Shown one piece after another: positions 34,172 to 43,949 of a stretch of 64,000 nt of DNA. The position numbers and the translations under genes are program-made. Numbering within the stretch: the first letter of the stretch is position 1; each line of letters starts with the position of its first letter. Under the pieces are notes generated by a model, which saw only the letters and a list, made by a program, of their open reading frames with translations, searched no databases and was not told where the DNA came from. Origin of the DNA: Pseudoalteromonas sp. Scap06 (GTDB lineage Bacteria > Pseudomonadota > Gammaproteobacteria > Enterobacterales > Alteromonadaceae); the NCBI RefSeq assembly GCF_013394165.1, contig NZ_CP041330.1, positions 682,001-746,000 of the forward strand, read 5' to 3'.

Positions 34172-34442
34172 TAGGGTCTACTGACCTTTGCGGATTGAGA
34201 TTCGTTAAAACTAGAGCAATTCAATCGCGATACGAGGTTTGTAACCTTGTGGGTTCGATAACTGCTCCTGCGTTATTCTACTGGCTTACATCCCTGTAAG
34301 AATAAGTGAAAAACGAGCAAAGCTTCCGCGTCTTGCTCATGTTCCTTACCTATACCCATTCAGGCAACAAAGAGTAAATCGCCTCTTAGCATGGCCTTTG
34401 GAACAGCTGAAAATTCAACCTTAAAAGATCATCAGAACTTAG
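34172..34442. mobile_element. MITE-like repeat, copy 2 (degenerate)
   Basis: It begins TAGGGTCTACTGACCTTTGCGGATT, like the left end of the copy at 5305-5622, and shares GAGGTTTGTAACC, GAGCAAAGCTTCCGCGTC and GGCAACAAAGAGTAAATCGCC in the same order. The right end TGATCATCAGAACTTA-like sequence is a decayed form of the terminal repeat. It has an extra ~45 bp (34260-34305) and lacks ~100 bp of copy 1. No ORF. Confidence 0.65.
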
Positions 34443-34716
34443 TTAATTCATTACTTAAATACATTTTAACTTAGTGCTCAATTGCTCCTACTCAGTGCTT
34501 CGCTATGTAATTTAATATCAATTTTTTAATTACTTATTTTTAAAGTTATGGCTTGCCTTATACTCGATTTTTTAACCTTATATTTTTAAGTTATGAATAA
34601 AGAAGCACGTTAATCGAATTGAAATATTTCTGTAATATTTAGGTGTTCTAATGCGCTCTGAAACAAAAACGTCATCAAAATGCCATAATCGGCAAGACAA
34701 AAATTGAGATTTAAAC
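34443..34716. other. Intergenic stretch upstream of the Na/Pi symporter gene
   Basis: AT-rich leader without ORF. I see no convincing promoter pair or Pho box. Confidence 0.4.
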
Positions 34717-35856
34717 ATGAGTGAATCAAAGCGCAATACGCTATTAATAAAAACGCTTAACTGGGCTGCTATCGCCTTTTTAGTTTATTTAGTCCTAGTA
34801 GCCGTTGGCACTGTCAGTGGTGGTTTTAAATTAGCGTCGGGCGGTACTGAGGGAGCAAAAGAAATTTTTGCATTCGCAACCAACCCGTTTATTGCATTAT
34901 TATTAGGTGCTTTGGCAACGGCTTTAGTGCAATCGTCATCAACGGTTACTTCAGTAATAGTGGGCCTTGTTGCTGGCGGTTTACCGTTAAGTATTGCTAT
35001 TCCAATGGTGATGGGTGCAAATATTGGTACGACTATTACTAACACCTTAGTGTCTATTGGTCATATTCGCTCTAAAGAAGAGTTTCAACGTGCGTTTGCA
35101 GCATCAACGGTTCATGATTTCTTTAATTTATTTGCCGTTATTATATTTTTACCGCTTGAGATAATGTTTGGTTTGCTGCAAAAAATGTCCGCAGCTCTGT
35201 CGCACCTATTTATTGGTGATGCCGACTTATCATTAAAGAGCTACAACTTTATTAAACCACTTGTTAAACCTGCTGTGGGTGTAATAAAAGATGCATTTAG
35301 CTTCCTAGACACAAAAATGCTAGGTGCAGCGATGGTTATAGCAGGTATTTGTTTGATTTTATTTGCCGTAACTACATTAGGTAAACTACTTAAAAAAGCA
35401 TTGGTTGGCACTGCAAAAGATATACTGCATGGTGCAATTGGGCGCGGGCCTATCGCGGGTATCACATCAGGTGCAGCGGTAACAGTTATGGTTCAGTCGT
35501 CGTCAACCACAACGAGTTTAATGATCCCACTTGCGGGAAGTGGTGTGTTTACTACACGTCAAATCTATCCATTTACGCTAGGGGCTAATATTGGTACAAC
35601 CATTACCGCTCTATTAGCTGCCACATCAATTACAGGGCCTATGGCTGAAGTGGCGCTAACGATTGCTTTAGTACACGTTATGTTTAATGTATTTGCGGTT
35701 GCACTAATTTACGGAATTCCTGTACTACGTGAAATTCCGCTTAAGTTAGCCGAAAAGCTAGCCGAAATTGGTACAAAGAATAAATCAGCTGCATTAGGCT
35801 ATGTGTTAGGGTCGTTCTTTGTGGTGCCAGGTTTAATTGTACTGGCCGTTAGATAA
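34717..35856 (+). CDS. Na+/phosphate cotransporter family protein (NptA/SLC34-like)
   Basis: A membrane protein of 379 residues with an inverted duplication: each half carries the signature QSSST (LVQSSSTVTS near 70, MVQSSSTTTS near 260) and a GANIGTTIT motif (near 108 and 288). These QSSS repeats define the type II sodium-phosphate symporters. It should import phosphate using the sodium gradient, reasonable in a marine bacterium. Single gene with a clear terminator. Confidence 0.92.
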   Translation: MSESKRNTLLIKTLNWAAIAFLVYLVLVAVGTVSGGFKLASGGTEGAKEIFAFATNPFIALLLGALATALVQSSSTVTSVIVGLVAGGLPLSIAIPMVMGANIGTTITNTLVSIGHIRSKEEFQRAFAASTVHDFFNLFAVIIFLPLEIMFGLLQKMSAALSHLFIGDADLSLKSYNFIKPLVKPAVGVIKDAFSFLDTKMLGAAMVIAGICLILFAVTTLGKLLKKALVGTAKDILHGAIGRGPIAGITSGAAVTVMVQSSSTTTSLMIPLAGSGVFTTRQIYPFTLGANIGTTITALLAATSITGPMAEVALTIALVHVMFNVFAVALIYGIPVLREIPLKLAEKLAEIGTKNKSAALGYVLGSFFVVPGLIVLAVR

Positions 35857-35876
35857 GCAAATAAATGAATAAAAAG

Positions 35877-35911
35877 AATGCGCTATATAGCTTATATAGC
35901 GCATTTTTTGT
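35877..35911. terminator. Bidirectional terminator after the Na/Pi symporter
   Basis: AATGCGCTATATA / TATATAGCGCATT stem with GCT loop and a T run; it lies just before the 3' end of the convergent TonB receptor gene. Confidence 0.85.
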
Positions 35912-35912
35912 T

Positions 35913-37982
35913 TTACCATTGGTAACTTACAGACAGCATGGCATTACGCGGTTTTCCTGGGAAGTAACGATCGCCAGTAAAACTAGTGTAATCTGCGCGC
36001 TGTGCGTAAGCCTTGTTGGTTAGATTTATTATTCGCGCACTCAGTAATAGCTGTGGGCTTATTTGCCATTGGCCGCGCAAGCTTAAAATATCGTGACCTT
36101 GATATTCATGTAAGTTTTCAGGGTCGGTAAAATAGCGACTCACATAGTGCCATTGCAGAGCAAGGTTAACACGCTCGTTGGCTTGCCAGTTAAAATCGAT
36201 ATTAGCAACCTTTCGAGGTGCGGTATCAATATCGTTACCTTTAATATTAATACTGCCAATGATTTGATCATTCGAGTACGTATGCTTGGCATAAGTACCT
36301 GCGAAGTTAACCGATAAGTGCTGATTAAAGCTATGCGCTAACTCAAGCTCAATGCCGCGATGTCGAGTTTGGCCGTCATTAACAGTAAAAAAGTCACTGT
36401 CACGGTAGATGGTATTGTGCTTGCTCATCGCATAAGCCGACAAACCGTAGCGAGTATTGTTGTACACCCCTTTAATACCTAACTCAGCATTATTTGCTAT
36501 TTCTGCGTCTAAGTCGGCAGTACTTTGCTCGCGTTGTAATTGATAAAGCTCAGCTGCTTGTGGGGCTCTATAGCCTCTTGAAAAGTTAGCGTATAATGTA
36601 TTGTTAATATTAAGCTGATAGCTCACACCGAGTTTTGGCGAAAGATTACTAAAGCTGTTTTTAGTGCTCTCGGGGCGACTATAACGACAGCCACCAAAAC
36701 CACATTTACTGCCATCTTCTTTTGTACGCCCTGTAAGCATATTGTTTTGATAGTTATATTGCATATGCTCATAACGTAGACCTGCAGTTATAAGCCAATT
36801 ATTTAGCTGCCAATCAATAGCGGCAAATGGGGCATATAAGGTGGCATCGACTTGGTAATCGTAATGTTTACCTTGCGGCACTGTGGCCACTAAAAACGCA
36901 GAACCTTGAGTTGGTTTATCTTGGGTTTGTAAAAAATCGGCTTGGGTAAACTCACCATCAAAACCAAGCTTTAAGTTGGTATTGTCGTTCACATAATGCT
37001 GATAAAGCGATTGTAGCCCAAACCCAGTTTGGCTATTTTTTTCAAGTGGTGTGCCGGGTAAAAAGTGTTTAAAAAAGTCCATACTTTGGTCACGAATATA
37101 AGGGGTAACAACTAGAGTGTTTTCTCCTAATTGCCAGCTTGCTTTACTCCAAGCCCTAAACGAGCGAGCTTTTCTAAAGGCGTCGGGATCAAAATTTTGC
37201 TGTGCTATATCTTCATCTTTATAGCTTTGAAAACCGCTAATATAACCAGCAGTTTGTTGATCTAAATTAGTATACGTAAGCCCAGAAACTAAGCTTAAGT
37301 TGTCATTATTATAGCGATGGCGCACATTTATTTTTTGTTGCTTTACGCTTTCGTCATCTCGATAACCGCTATCATCAGTAAAACTAGCATTAATACCTAG
37401 GCCTGAATTATCCATGGCATGGCCTGCACGTAATTTATAGCGAGCATAACCATAAGAGCCATAATCAAAGCCTAGTAAACCACCACCTTGCGTAGTATCA
37501 GGGGTAATAACGTTAATTACACCATGCACTGCATTAGAACCATAAAGTGCAGAACCTGGGCCTTTTAATACTTCAATACGCTCTGCCATTTCGCTATGCG
37601 CTTCGAATAGTTCATTGATATTACAAAAACCAGCTGCACGAAGAGCTATGCCATCTTCTGCGGTTAAAACACCACCACAAGCGCCCGTTCCAGAAAGTAC
37701 TTGCGAGCGCAGAGCCGGTAAATACTCTTGGCCATTCCCACGTTGGACATTGGCACCTGCAACGCGTTGTAGCGCTTCCTCTACATGGGTAGGAGCTATA
37801 AGCTCAAGCTGTGATTCACTTAATACACTGATCACCAGTGGTAATGGCGTGGAAAGCGCTTCACTACGCGATGCTGTGGTGGTGATACGTTCAATTGATT
37901 GCGCGGTATCTTCAGCACACGCACTATTAATTAAACCTAACTGACTGCATAACAATAACGGGGGTAAATAGTAATATTTCAT
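35913..37982 (-). CDS. TonB-dependent outer membrane receptor
   Basis: A protein of 689 residues from ATG 37982 (GGA four bases upstream), with a signal peptide ending INSACAED and a TonB-box-like segment IERITTTASR. The plug domain ends ERIEVLKGPGSALYGSNAVHGVINVIT, and a 22-strand barrel ends FPGKPRNAMLSVSYQW with the C-terminal aromatic. The plug (GTGACGGVL, AAGFC) and one loop (KCGFGGCRYS) each carry a pair of Cys that may form disulfides. No transport or siderophore genes are adjacent, so the ligand is unknown. Confidence 0.92.
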   Translation of the reverse strand: MKYYYLPPLLLCSQLGLINSACAEDTAQSIERITTTASRSEALSTPLPLVISVLSESQLELIAPTHVEEALQRVAGANVQRGNGQEYLPALRSQVLSGTGACGGVLTAEDGIALRAAGFCNINELFEAHSEMAERIEVLKGPGSALYGSNAVHGVINVITPDTTQGGGLLGFDYGSYGYARYKLRAGHAMDNSGLGINASFTDDSGYRDDESVKQQKINVRHRYNNDNLSLVSGLTYTNLDQQTAGYISGFQSYKDEDIAQQNFDPDAFRKARSFRAWSKASWQLGENTLVVTPYIRDQSMDFFKHFLPGTPLEKNSQTGFGLQSLYQHYVNDNTNLKLGFDGEFTQADFLQTQDKPTQGSAFLVATVPQGKHYDYQVDATLYAPFAAIDWQLNNWLITAGLRYEHMQYNYQNNMLTGRTKEDGSKCGFGGCRYSRPESTKNSFSNLSPKLGVSYQLNINNTLYANFSRGYRAPQAAELYQLQREQSTADLDAEIANNAELGIKGVYNNTRYGLSAYAMSKHNTIYRDSDFFTVNDGQTRHRGIELELAHSFNQHLSVNFAGTYAKHTYSNDQIIGSINIKGNDIDTAPRKVANIDFNWQANERVNLALQWHYVSRYFTDPENLHEYQGHDILSLRGQWQISPQLLLSARIINLTNKAYAQRADYTSFTGDRYFPGKPRNAMLSVSYQW

Positions 37983-38038
37983 AAATTCCAGCACATCGGC
38001 AATTTGATAAGTTTAGGGTAGGGGATTTTGTGAATTGG

Positions 38039-38695
38039 TTAAAGCACACTCAACCTATAAACCCGATAAGTAATCGATAAAACAATACAAAAAATGCCCG
38101 GAAAAACTAAAGTGAGCACTGAGTAATGTTTAAATAGTAATACCCCTACCACTGCGCCGGCTAAAAACCCGGCAATAATTAATACAAAGACCAAGCATTT
38201 TCTATTGTCAAAAGCTTCTCCTTTTAGGGCTTTACCAAACATCAAACCCAGATCGGTAAAAATACCTGTTAAGTGAGTGGTTCGCACAACTGCGCCGCTG
38301 TAGTTAGTGGCTAAAGCATTTTGTAAGCCGCAGGCCGCAGAAGCGAGTGTAAGTGCGTAAGGGTAAGAATATTGAAGTAGCTGTGCGCTTAACAGCAGTA
38401 AAATACCCTCAATAAATAAGAGCGTATCGTAATGGCGGCCTAGCTTAAGTGAACCGCCTGAAAGCATTAAGCCTGTTAATGCCGAGCCAAATATAAAACT
38501 CAGTACAATCGCAATTAAAAATAACGCTGCCTTGATGTTGGTAGTAAGTTCAATAGCTAATGAAGTCACCGACCCTGAAACGTGAGAAATTGCTTGCTGT
38601 TCAAACCCTAATAAACCTACTGCGTTTACCATACCGGCAATAAAAGCGAGGGTAAACGCACCATATTCGACCCACTTAGGTAGTTTTGTAAACAT
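38039..38695 (-). CDS. DUF1275 (YoaK-like) membrane protein
   Basis: A protein of 218 residues from ATG 38695, chosen because GGAG is 8 bases upstream; the frame extends to 38731 without a ribosome site. About six hydrophobic helices, with the family pattern AFIAGMVNAVGLLGFEQQAISHVSGSVT near the N-terminus and LATNYSGAVVRTTHLTGIFTDLG in the middle. The family has no proven function. Confidence 0.85.
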   Translation of the reverse strand: MFTKLPKWVEYGAFTLAFIAGMVNAVGLLGFEQQAISHVSGSVTSLAIELTTNIKAALFLIAIVLSFIFGSALTGLMLSGGSLKLGRHYDTLLFIEGILLLLSAQLLQYSYPYALTLASAACGLQNALATNYSGAVVRTTHLTGIFTDLGLMFGKALKGEAFDNRKCLVFVLIIAGFLAGAVVGVLLFKHYSVLTLVFPGIFCIVLSITYRVYRLSVL

Positions 38696-38838
38696 CCTTT
38701 TAGCTCCGGTTTCAGTGTGTAGATTAATCATACACTTAATTAAAGTTAATAAATGAAAAGAGGTTATATTTTTAACATCACAAGCAAGTGATGATCGCTA
38801 AATTTAACTTTTGCGTATCAACCAAATTTGGAATTAAT

Positions 38839-39087
38839 ATGTTTAACCAAGAACAGCAATCACGCATTATAGAAATGGCATGGGAAGACAGAACGCCATT
38901 TGAAGCCATTGAAAATCTGTATGGGCTAAATTACTCTCAATTAGTTAATTTTATGCGGGAGCATATCTCTAGCGGGTCATTTAAAGTATGGCGTAAGCGC
39001 CATGCTGGGCGTAAAACTAAACACCTAAAGTTACGCGACCCCGCGATTATGCGCAGTCATTGTAAAACACAGTACAAGCAACGTTAA
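38839..39087 (+). CDS. TIGR03643/DUF2805 family small protein
   Basis: A protein of 82 residues starting MFNQEQQSRIIEMAWEDRTPFEAIE, with VWRKRHAGRKTKH near the middle, typical of the TIGR03643 (DUF2805) family, a small basic, possibly nucleic-acid-binding protein. Start at 38839 is supported by GGA six bases upstream; an in-frame ATG at 38788 is less likely. Function unknown. Confidence 0.8.
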   Translation: MFNQEQQSRIIEMAWEDRTPFEAIENLYGLNYSQLVNFMREHISSGSFKVWRKRHAGRKTKHLKLRDPAIMRSHCKTQYKQR

Positions 39088-39160
39088 TTTTTCTCATTTC
39101 ATGTAATGTTCAGGCTTAGCCGTTAATACTCTTCAGTAATGATCACACTGGAGAATCGCC

Positions 39161-39544
39161 ATGAAATCACTAATCAGTATTTTAGTAATGGTTTTTGCGC
39201 TAACGGCAACAAACGCATTTGCTGTACCACACAAAGACAAACATGCAGGCAAGCATGCGAATAAACACGCAAACAAGCATCACTGGAAAAAGCAAAAATA
39301 TAACCAATACAATAATAAAAAATGGCTTTCTAAGAAACAAGCCAAGCAGTTAATTCGTCAAGGGTGGACTCCACCAGGGTGGCACAGATCTTATCATCAA
39401 GGTGATATCCTTGGGCATGACATTTATAAGCGTGCTAGAGTAATAGACCGAGAAAGAGACACAGTGCGAGTTGAAGTTGATCGCACTATTATTCACTTAG
39501 TGCACGACACTCGTGAAATACTCTCTATTTTACAGCGCTATTAG
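39161..39544 (+). CDS. RcnB-like periplasmic His/Lys-rich protein
   Basis: A protein of 127 residues with a signal peptide (SLISILVMVFALTATNAFA) and a mature N-terminus rich in His and Lys (HKDKHAGKHANKHANKHH), followed by a conserved-looking C-terminal domain (LIRQGWTPPGWH ... VRVEVDRTIIHLV). The layout is that of RcnB, a periplasmic protein involved in nickel/cobalt homeostasis; the His-rich stretch may bind metal. No metal exporter lies next to it, so the role is tentative. Confidence 0.6.
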   Translation: MKSLISILVMVFALTATNAFAVPHKDKHAGKHANKHANKHHWKKQKYNQYNNKKWLSKKQAKQLIRQGWTPPGWHRSYHQGDILGHDIYKRARVIDRERDTVRVEVDRTIIHLVHDTREILSILQRY

Positions 39545-39553
39545 GATTTATAA

Positions 39554-40633
39554 ATGCTCACTGTATTGGTCATAGTTACTGGCTTGTTGTTATTAATAAC
39601 GTTATTACCCCTGTCATACAGTCAGCATTACTTGATACGTAGTTGCGACTTTGTGCGCTTGCAGGTGTGTTACCTAGCAAGCGCTGTAATTATCGTGGCA
39701 GTAATAGGTATGTGGCAAATCGACTTTATTGCATACTCATTAATAGCGGCTGTTGCTTTAATTATTTGTGCGCTTCAAGCTAAGTGGATTTATCCCTACA
39801 CTTGGTTTGCTAAAAAAGAAGTATTAACAGCGCCAAAAAGTAGTGATCATAGCATCAGAATCTTATCCGCTAATGTACTGATGTCGAATCGACATAGTGA
39901 GCAGTTAATTAACTTAGTCGATAAATATCAGCCCGATTTACTTATCACCTTAGAAAGCGATAGTTGGTGGCAAGATAAATTGTCCGTGCTTAAAAAAAAC
40001 TACCCTTATCAAGTACAGTGCCCAAAAGATAACCGCTACGGCATGCATGTATTTAGTAAATTTAACATACTCGATGCACAAATTTGTGCACTTATAGAAG
40101 ATGATATTCCTTCTATTCATATTTTATTTGAAAACCACCAAGGGTTAAAAATGCAGGGGCATTTTATTCATCCCGCGCCACCAAGCCCAACCGAAGAAGA
40201 TTCATCACGTCCACGCGATAGCGAATTAATAATGGTGGCTAAAGCCCTTAAAGGTTCAACTCGCCCTACGATAGTCGCTGGCGATTTAAATGATGTTGCT
40301 TGGTCACGCAGTACTCGTTTATTTATGCAAATTAGTGGATTTTTAGACCCCCGTAAAGGCCGTGGTTTTTTTAATACTTTTCATGCTAATTACTTTTTTA
40401 TGCGTTGGCCGCTTGATCATTTATTTCACTCAAAAGGCTTTAGTGTAAAACGAATAAAGCGCCTTGCTAAATATGGCTCCGATCATTTTGCCTTATTAAC
40501 CGAATTGGTATTTGAAGATGCTAATCAGCAATCCCTAGAAACAAAACCAAGCGAGCAAAAGCAGCAAGATATACAAGAGCTGGCAATGAGCAAAGCAGAT
40601 AAACGCAAAGTACCTATGTTTGAAAAGGGCTAG
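39554..40633 (+). CDS. Endonuclease/exonuclease/phosphatase (EEP) family membrane protein
   Basis: A protein of 359 residues. Three hydrophobic segments occupy the first ~85 residues, followed by an EEP catalytic domain with SANVLMSNR, LITLESDSWW (metal Glu), VAGDLNDVAWS (Asp/Asn) and YGSDHFALL (catalytic His). A charged Gln/Lys-rich tail closes it. It is probably a phosphodiesterase facing the periplasm or cytoplasm; substrate unknown. It lies 9 bp after the RcnB-like gene and may share its transcript. Confidence 0.8.
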   Translation: MLTVLVIVTGLLLLITLLPLSYSQHYLIRSCDFVRLQVCYLASAVIIVAVIGMWQIDFIAYSLIAAVALIICALQAKWIYPYTWFAKKEVLTAPKSSDHSIRILSANVLMSNRHSEQLINLVDKYQPDLLITLESDSWWQDKLSVLKKNYPYQVQCPKDNRYGMHVFSKFNILDAQICALIEDDIPSIHILFENHQGLKMQGHFIHPAPPSPTEEDSSRPRDSELIMVAKALKGSTRPTIVAGDLNDVAWSRSTRLFMQISGFLDPRKGRGFFNTFHANYFFMRWPLDHLFHSKGFSVKRIKRLAKYGSDHFALLTELVFEDANQQSLETKPSEQKQQDIQELAMSKADKRKVPMFEKG

Positions 40634-40722
40634 GTATAGTACAGATATTAGGTTAAAGGTTTTAGACGAAGTTTTTTGTAGCAAACTATTTGGTTTAGCG
40701 TTAATTAACAAAGAGATTCATT

Positions 40723-41259
40723 ATGTTTAATAAAATTATCGACTTTTGGTTTACCGAGCTTGAGCCTAAACAGTGGTGGCAAAAAGACGATGGGCTTGAT
40801 GCACAAATTAAAACTCGTTTTGGTAAATTGCATCATCAAGCAAGTGTAAATGAGTTATTTGATTGGCGTGAAAGCGCGATAGGTAGTCTTGCGGAAATTA
40901 TTGTGCTTGATCAGTTCTCACGTAATATTTACCGTGAAAAGCCCGCAGCATTTGCCTGTGATGCATTAGCTCTAGCGTTAGCGCAAACCGCTATTGCGAA
41001 AGGGTTTGATAAGGAATTGACGGATGAGCAACGCGTATTTTTGTATATGCCTTTTATGCACAGCGAATCAAAGCTAATTCATAAGGAAGCAGTGAAGTTA
41101 TATAAAGCGTTAGGTATTCAAAATAACTTAGATTTTGAGTATCAGCATAAGGCGATTATCGATAGATTTAATCGTTATCCGCATCGTAATAAGATACTGG
41201 GGCGGGATTCTACCAAAGAAGAGCTTGAATTTTTAAAGCAGCCTAACTCAGGTTTTTAA
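40723..41259 (+). CDS. DUF924 family protein
   Basis: A soluble, largely helical protein of 178 residues of the DUF924 family. Characteristic text is IIDFWFTELEPKQWW at the N-terminus, EIIVLDQFSRNIYR near 65, YMPFMHSESK near 112 and FNRYPHRNKILGR near 155. The TPR-like fold has no known activity. Single gene. Confidence 0.88.
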   Translation: MFNKIIDFWFTELEPKQWWQKDDGLDAQIKTRFGKLHHQASVNELFDWRESAIGSLAEIIVLDQFSRNIYREKPAAFACDALALALAQTAIAKGFDKELTDEQRVFLYMPFMHSESKLIHKEAVKLYKALGIQNNLDFEYQHKAIIDRFNRYPHRNKILGRDSTKEELEFLKQPNSGF

Positions 41260-41274
41260 ATTTATTAGACAAAA

Positions 41275-41308
41275 AAACACCACGCTTGCGACAAGCGCGG
41301 TGCTTAAT
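41275..41308. terminator. Hairpin between DUF924 and aldehyde dehydrogenase genes
   Basis: CACCACGCTTG / CAAGCGCGGTG with one mismatch, A-run upstream and TTAATTTT downstream; serves two convergent genes. Confidence 0.75.
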
Positions 41309-41330
41309 TTTACTAACCTGATACCTGATA

Positions 41331-42707
41331 TTAGCTGTGAATCATGATGCTTTTAACATTCACAAATTCGCGAATCCCAAAGCCACCATGCTCTCGGCCA
41401 TAACCGCTGTCTTTAACACCACCAAATGGTAGGTTTGGTTGTGCCAAACCATAGCCATTAATATTGATCATGCCGGTGTCAAAATACTTTTTGGCCAGTT
41501 CAATGGCTTTCTTCTCATCTTTTGAAAATATACCGCCGCCTAGTCCATAGCGCGAATCATTAGCGATACGCATAGCGTCGTCGTTATCTTTGGCTTTAAT
41601 TAAAGATGCGACAGGACCAAATAGCTCATCGTCATACGCAGGCATACCCGGTCTGAGGTTTTCCAGCACGGTTGGGGGGTAGTAATAACCTGTTTTTTGC
41701 GGTATTTCGCCGCCTACAAGTACTTTTGCACCTGCATTGACAGAGTCTTGTACTTGCTGATGAATTTTGTCGCGTAAATCTTCGCGTGCCATAGGACCTA
41801 GTTCAGTATCTTCATCCATTGGGTCGCCCATTTTTATCGCCTTAAACTGCTGGCTTAGTGCTTCTTTGAAGTCATTGTAGAGTGAATCAACCACCACAAA
41901 GCGCTTCGCGGCAACACAGGTTTGGCCGTTATTAATAATACGTCCTTGTAAACATGCTTTAACTGCAAGGGCTAAATCAGCGTCGTCAAGTACCACAAAA
42001 GCATCGTTACTACCCAGTTCTAGCACGGTTTTTTTAACATGCTTGGCAGCTTGCTCTGCCACTTTTTTACCTGTGCCATCACTTCCAGTAAAGGTTACGC
42101 CACTAATCGCTGAGTGTGAAATAAGGGCGCTGGCAGTTTTACCATCAACCAGTAAGTTGCTAAAGCAGTGTTCAGGAAAGCCTGCTTGTAAAAATAGCGT
42201 TTCAATTTTCTCAGCCATACCAAATACATTACCGGCGTGTTTTAATACCGTGGTATTACCCGCCATAATGTTTGCGGCACTGTATCTAATAACCTGATAA
42301 AGTGGGAAGTTCCACGGCTGAATACCCAGCAGTACGCCGGTAGGGCGATAGCTTATTATTGCACGACCGCCTTGCATGTCGCGCTCCTCGTCGCTAAGCA
42401 TATCGGCGCCATGTTCAGCGGTATAACGACAAATGTCAGCACAAAGCTGAACTTCTTGGAAGCCTTGCTCATAGACTTTACCCATTTCTTCGGTCATTAG
42501 TTTTGCTAAGGCTTCTTTTTGACTTTCAAATAAAGAGGCTAATTTATTTAGATGTTGTGCGCGCTCGGTAAACGAGGTTAATCGCCATGTTAAGTATGTT
42601 TCATGAGATTTTTCGATCACTTGCTCTGCTTGAGCTTGAGAAAGCAGTGTATAGCTATTAATGACTTGCTCTGTTGCGGGATTGATCGTATCAACTGTGT
42701 TACTCAT
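41331..42707 (-). CDS. NAD(P)-dependent succinate-semialdehyde dehydrogenase-type aldehyde dehydrogenase
   Basis: An aldehyde dehydrogenase of 458 residues from ATG 42707 (GGAGG four bases upstream). Motifs: PTGVLLGIQPWNFPLYQ near 126, the catalytic Glu in VLELGSNDAFVV near 232, and the catalytic Cys in NNGQTCVAAKRF near 266; the C-terminus has SGYGREHGGFGIREFVNVKS. The closest well-known relatives oxidise succinate semialdehyde to succinate. No GABA transaminase is adjacent, so the physiological aldehyde is uncertain. Confidence 0.88.
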   Translation of the reverse strand: MSNTVDTINPATEQVINSYTLLSQAQAEQVIEKSHETYLTWRLTSFTERAQHLNKLASLFESQKEALAKLMTEEMGKVYEQGFQEVQLCADICRYTAEHGADMLSDEERDMQGGRAIISYRPTGVLLGIQPWNFPLYQVIRYSAANIMAGNTTVLKHAGNVFGMAEKIETLFLQAGFPEHCFSNLLVDGKTASALISHSAISGVTFTGSDGTGKKVAEQAAKHVKKTVLELGSNDAFVVLDDADLALAVKACLQGRIINNGQTCVAAKRFVVVDSLYNDFKEALSQQFKAIKMGDPMDEDTELGPMAREDLRDKIHQQVQDSVNAGAKVLVGGEIPQKTGYYYPPTVLENLRPGMPAYDDELFGPVASLIKAKDNDDAMRIANDSRYGLGGGIFSKDEKKAIELAKKYFDTGMININGYGLAQPNLPFGGVKDSGYGREHGGFGIREFVNVKSIMIHS

Positions 42708-42908
42708 TTTACCTCCTAACAAATTATGTAATAGGGTAGGTGCAAAACCAAAGCCAGTTAGTTTCTCGATATTAAAAAAATCATAACTATCTGTTAGTAA
42801 TAGTTTTTACATTACTTATGACTAAAATCTAGATGTTGTTTGCTTGCTGTTTTTGCTATGGTTCTGTAAATACTGCAAGTTGTTGAAAAAGTTACAGGGA
42901 GAGTTCAA

Positions 42909-43943
42909 ATGAAGCCATCATTGTTTAATACCACTTTACCGATAATTCAGGCACCTATGGCGGGTGTTCAAAACGAGCAGCTTGCTCTTGTTGTAAGTGA
43001 GGCTGGAGGGTTAGGCTCTTTGCCTTGCGCTATGTTATCCCCAGCACAATTAGTTGAGCAGCTAGAAATACTTAGCCACAAAACAACAAAGCCGTTTAAT
43101 CTTAACTTTTTTTGTCATGCAGTTGCTGACTACACATCCGCGCAACAACAGTGCTGGCATGCATTACTTGCCGCTTACTTTACAGAGTATAAAATTGACC
43201 CGCAAAGCTTAACTGCAGGGGCTTCTCGTCAACCTATAAATCAATCGATTGTTGATATAATTGCACCTTATAAGCCAGCAGTTGTGAGTTTTCATTTTGG
43301 TTTACCTGGGCAAACTATTGTGGCGCAAATAAAAAGCTGGGGCACTAAAGTAATTTCAACGGCTACCACTTTAGATGAAGCTATTTGGCTTAGTGAAAAT
43401 GGCGCTGATGGGATTATTGCTCAGGGTATAGAAGCTGGTGGCCATCGAGGGCATTTTTTATCTATGGATTTAAGCTTACAACAAACTACTGAGCAGTTAG
43501 TTAAGCGTTGTGTTAAGCATATATCACTACCTATTATTGCTGCTGGTGGTATTGCTTCAGCCGATGATGTTCAGCGGTTTAAAGCGTTAGGAGCGAGTGC
43601 AGTCCAAGTAGGGAGTGCTTATTTACTGTGCAAGGAGGCAACAACATCAGCTTTGCATCAACAGGCTATTTTAGATCAGCAACAAGATGAGACCACACTG
43701 ACCACATTGTTCTCTGGTAGAGCCGCTCGGGGTATTCAAAATCGAGTAATCCAAGAGCTAGGTGCTATGCCAAATGGGGTTCCTGCGTTTCCACATGCCA
43801 GCAGTGCAATAACAGCCTTAAGAAGTCGAGCTGAAAAAAGTGCTAAAAGTGATTTTTCACCTTTATGGTGTGGCCAAAAATATATTCCTAGGGTGGGTGT
43901 ATCAGCGGCTGACATTACACATGCTTTAATGAAAAAATGGTAA
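42909..43943 (+). CDS. Nitronate monooxygenase (2-nitropropane dioxygenase family)
   Basis: A TIM-barrel FMN enzyme of 344 residues: PIIQAPMAGVQ at the N-terminus, VVSFHFGLPG near 118, GADGIIAQGIEAGGHRGH near 165 and the phosphate-binding LPIIAAGGIASADDV near 205 with GASAVQVGSAYL. It oxidises alkyl nitronates such as propionate 3-nitronate. It is followed within 7 bp by a Crp-like regulator, likely co-transcribed. Confidence 0.88.
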   Translation: MKPSLFNTTLPIIQAPMAGVQNEQLALVVSEAGGLGSLPCAMLSPAQLVEQLEILSHKTTKPFNLNFFCHAVADYTSAQQQCWHALLAAYFTEYKIDPQSLTAGASRQPINQSIVDIIAPYKPAVVSFHFGLPGQTIVAQIKSWGTKVISTATTLDEAIWLSENGADGIIAQGIEAGGHRGHFLSMDLSLQQTTEQLVKRCVKHISLPIIAAGGIASADDVQRFKALGASAVQVGSAYLLCKEATTSALHQQAILDQQQDETTLTTLFSGRAARGIQNRVIQELGAMPNGVPAFPHASSAITALRSRAEKSAKSDFSPLWCGQKYIPRVGVSAADITHALMKKW

Positions 43944-43949
43944 TTTTTA

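Noticed and set aside
34628..34660. Pho box upstream of the Na/Pi symporter (CTGTAAT ATTT AGGTGTT)
   Set aside because: Only the first 7-bp half fits the CTGTCAT consensus; the second half does not.
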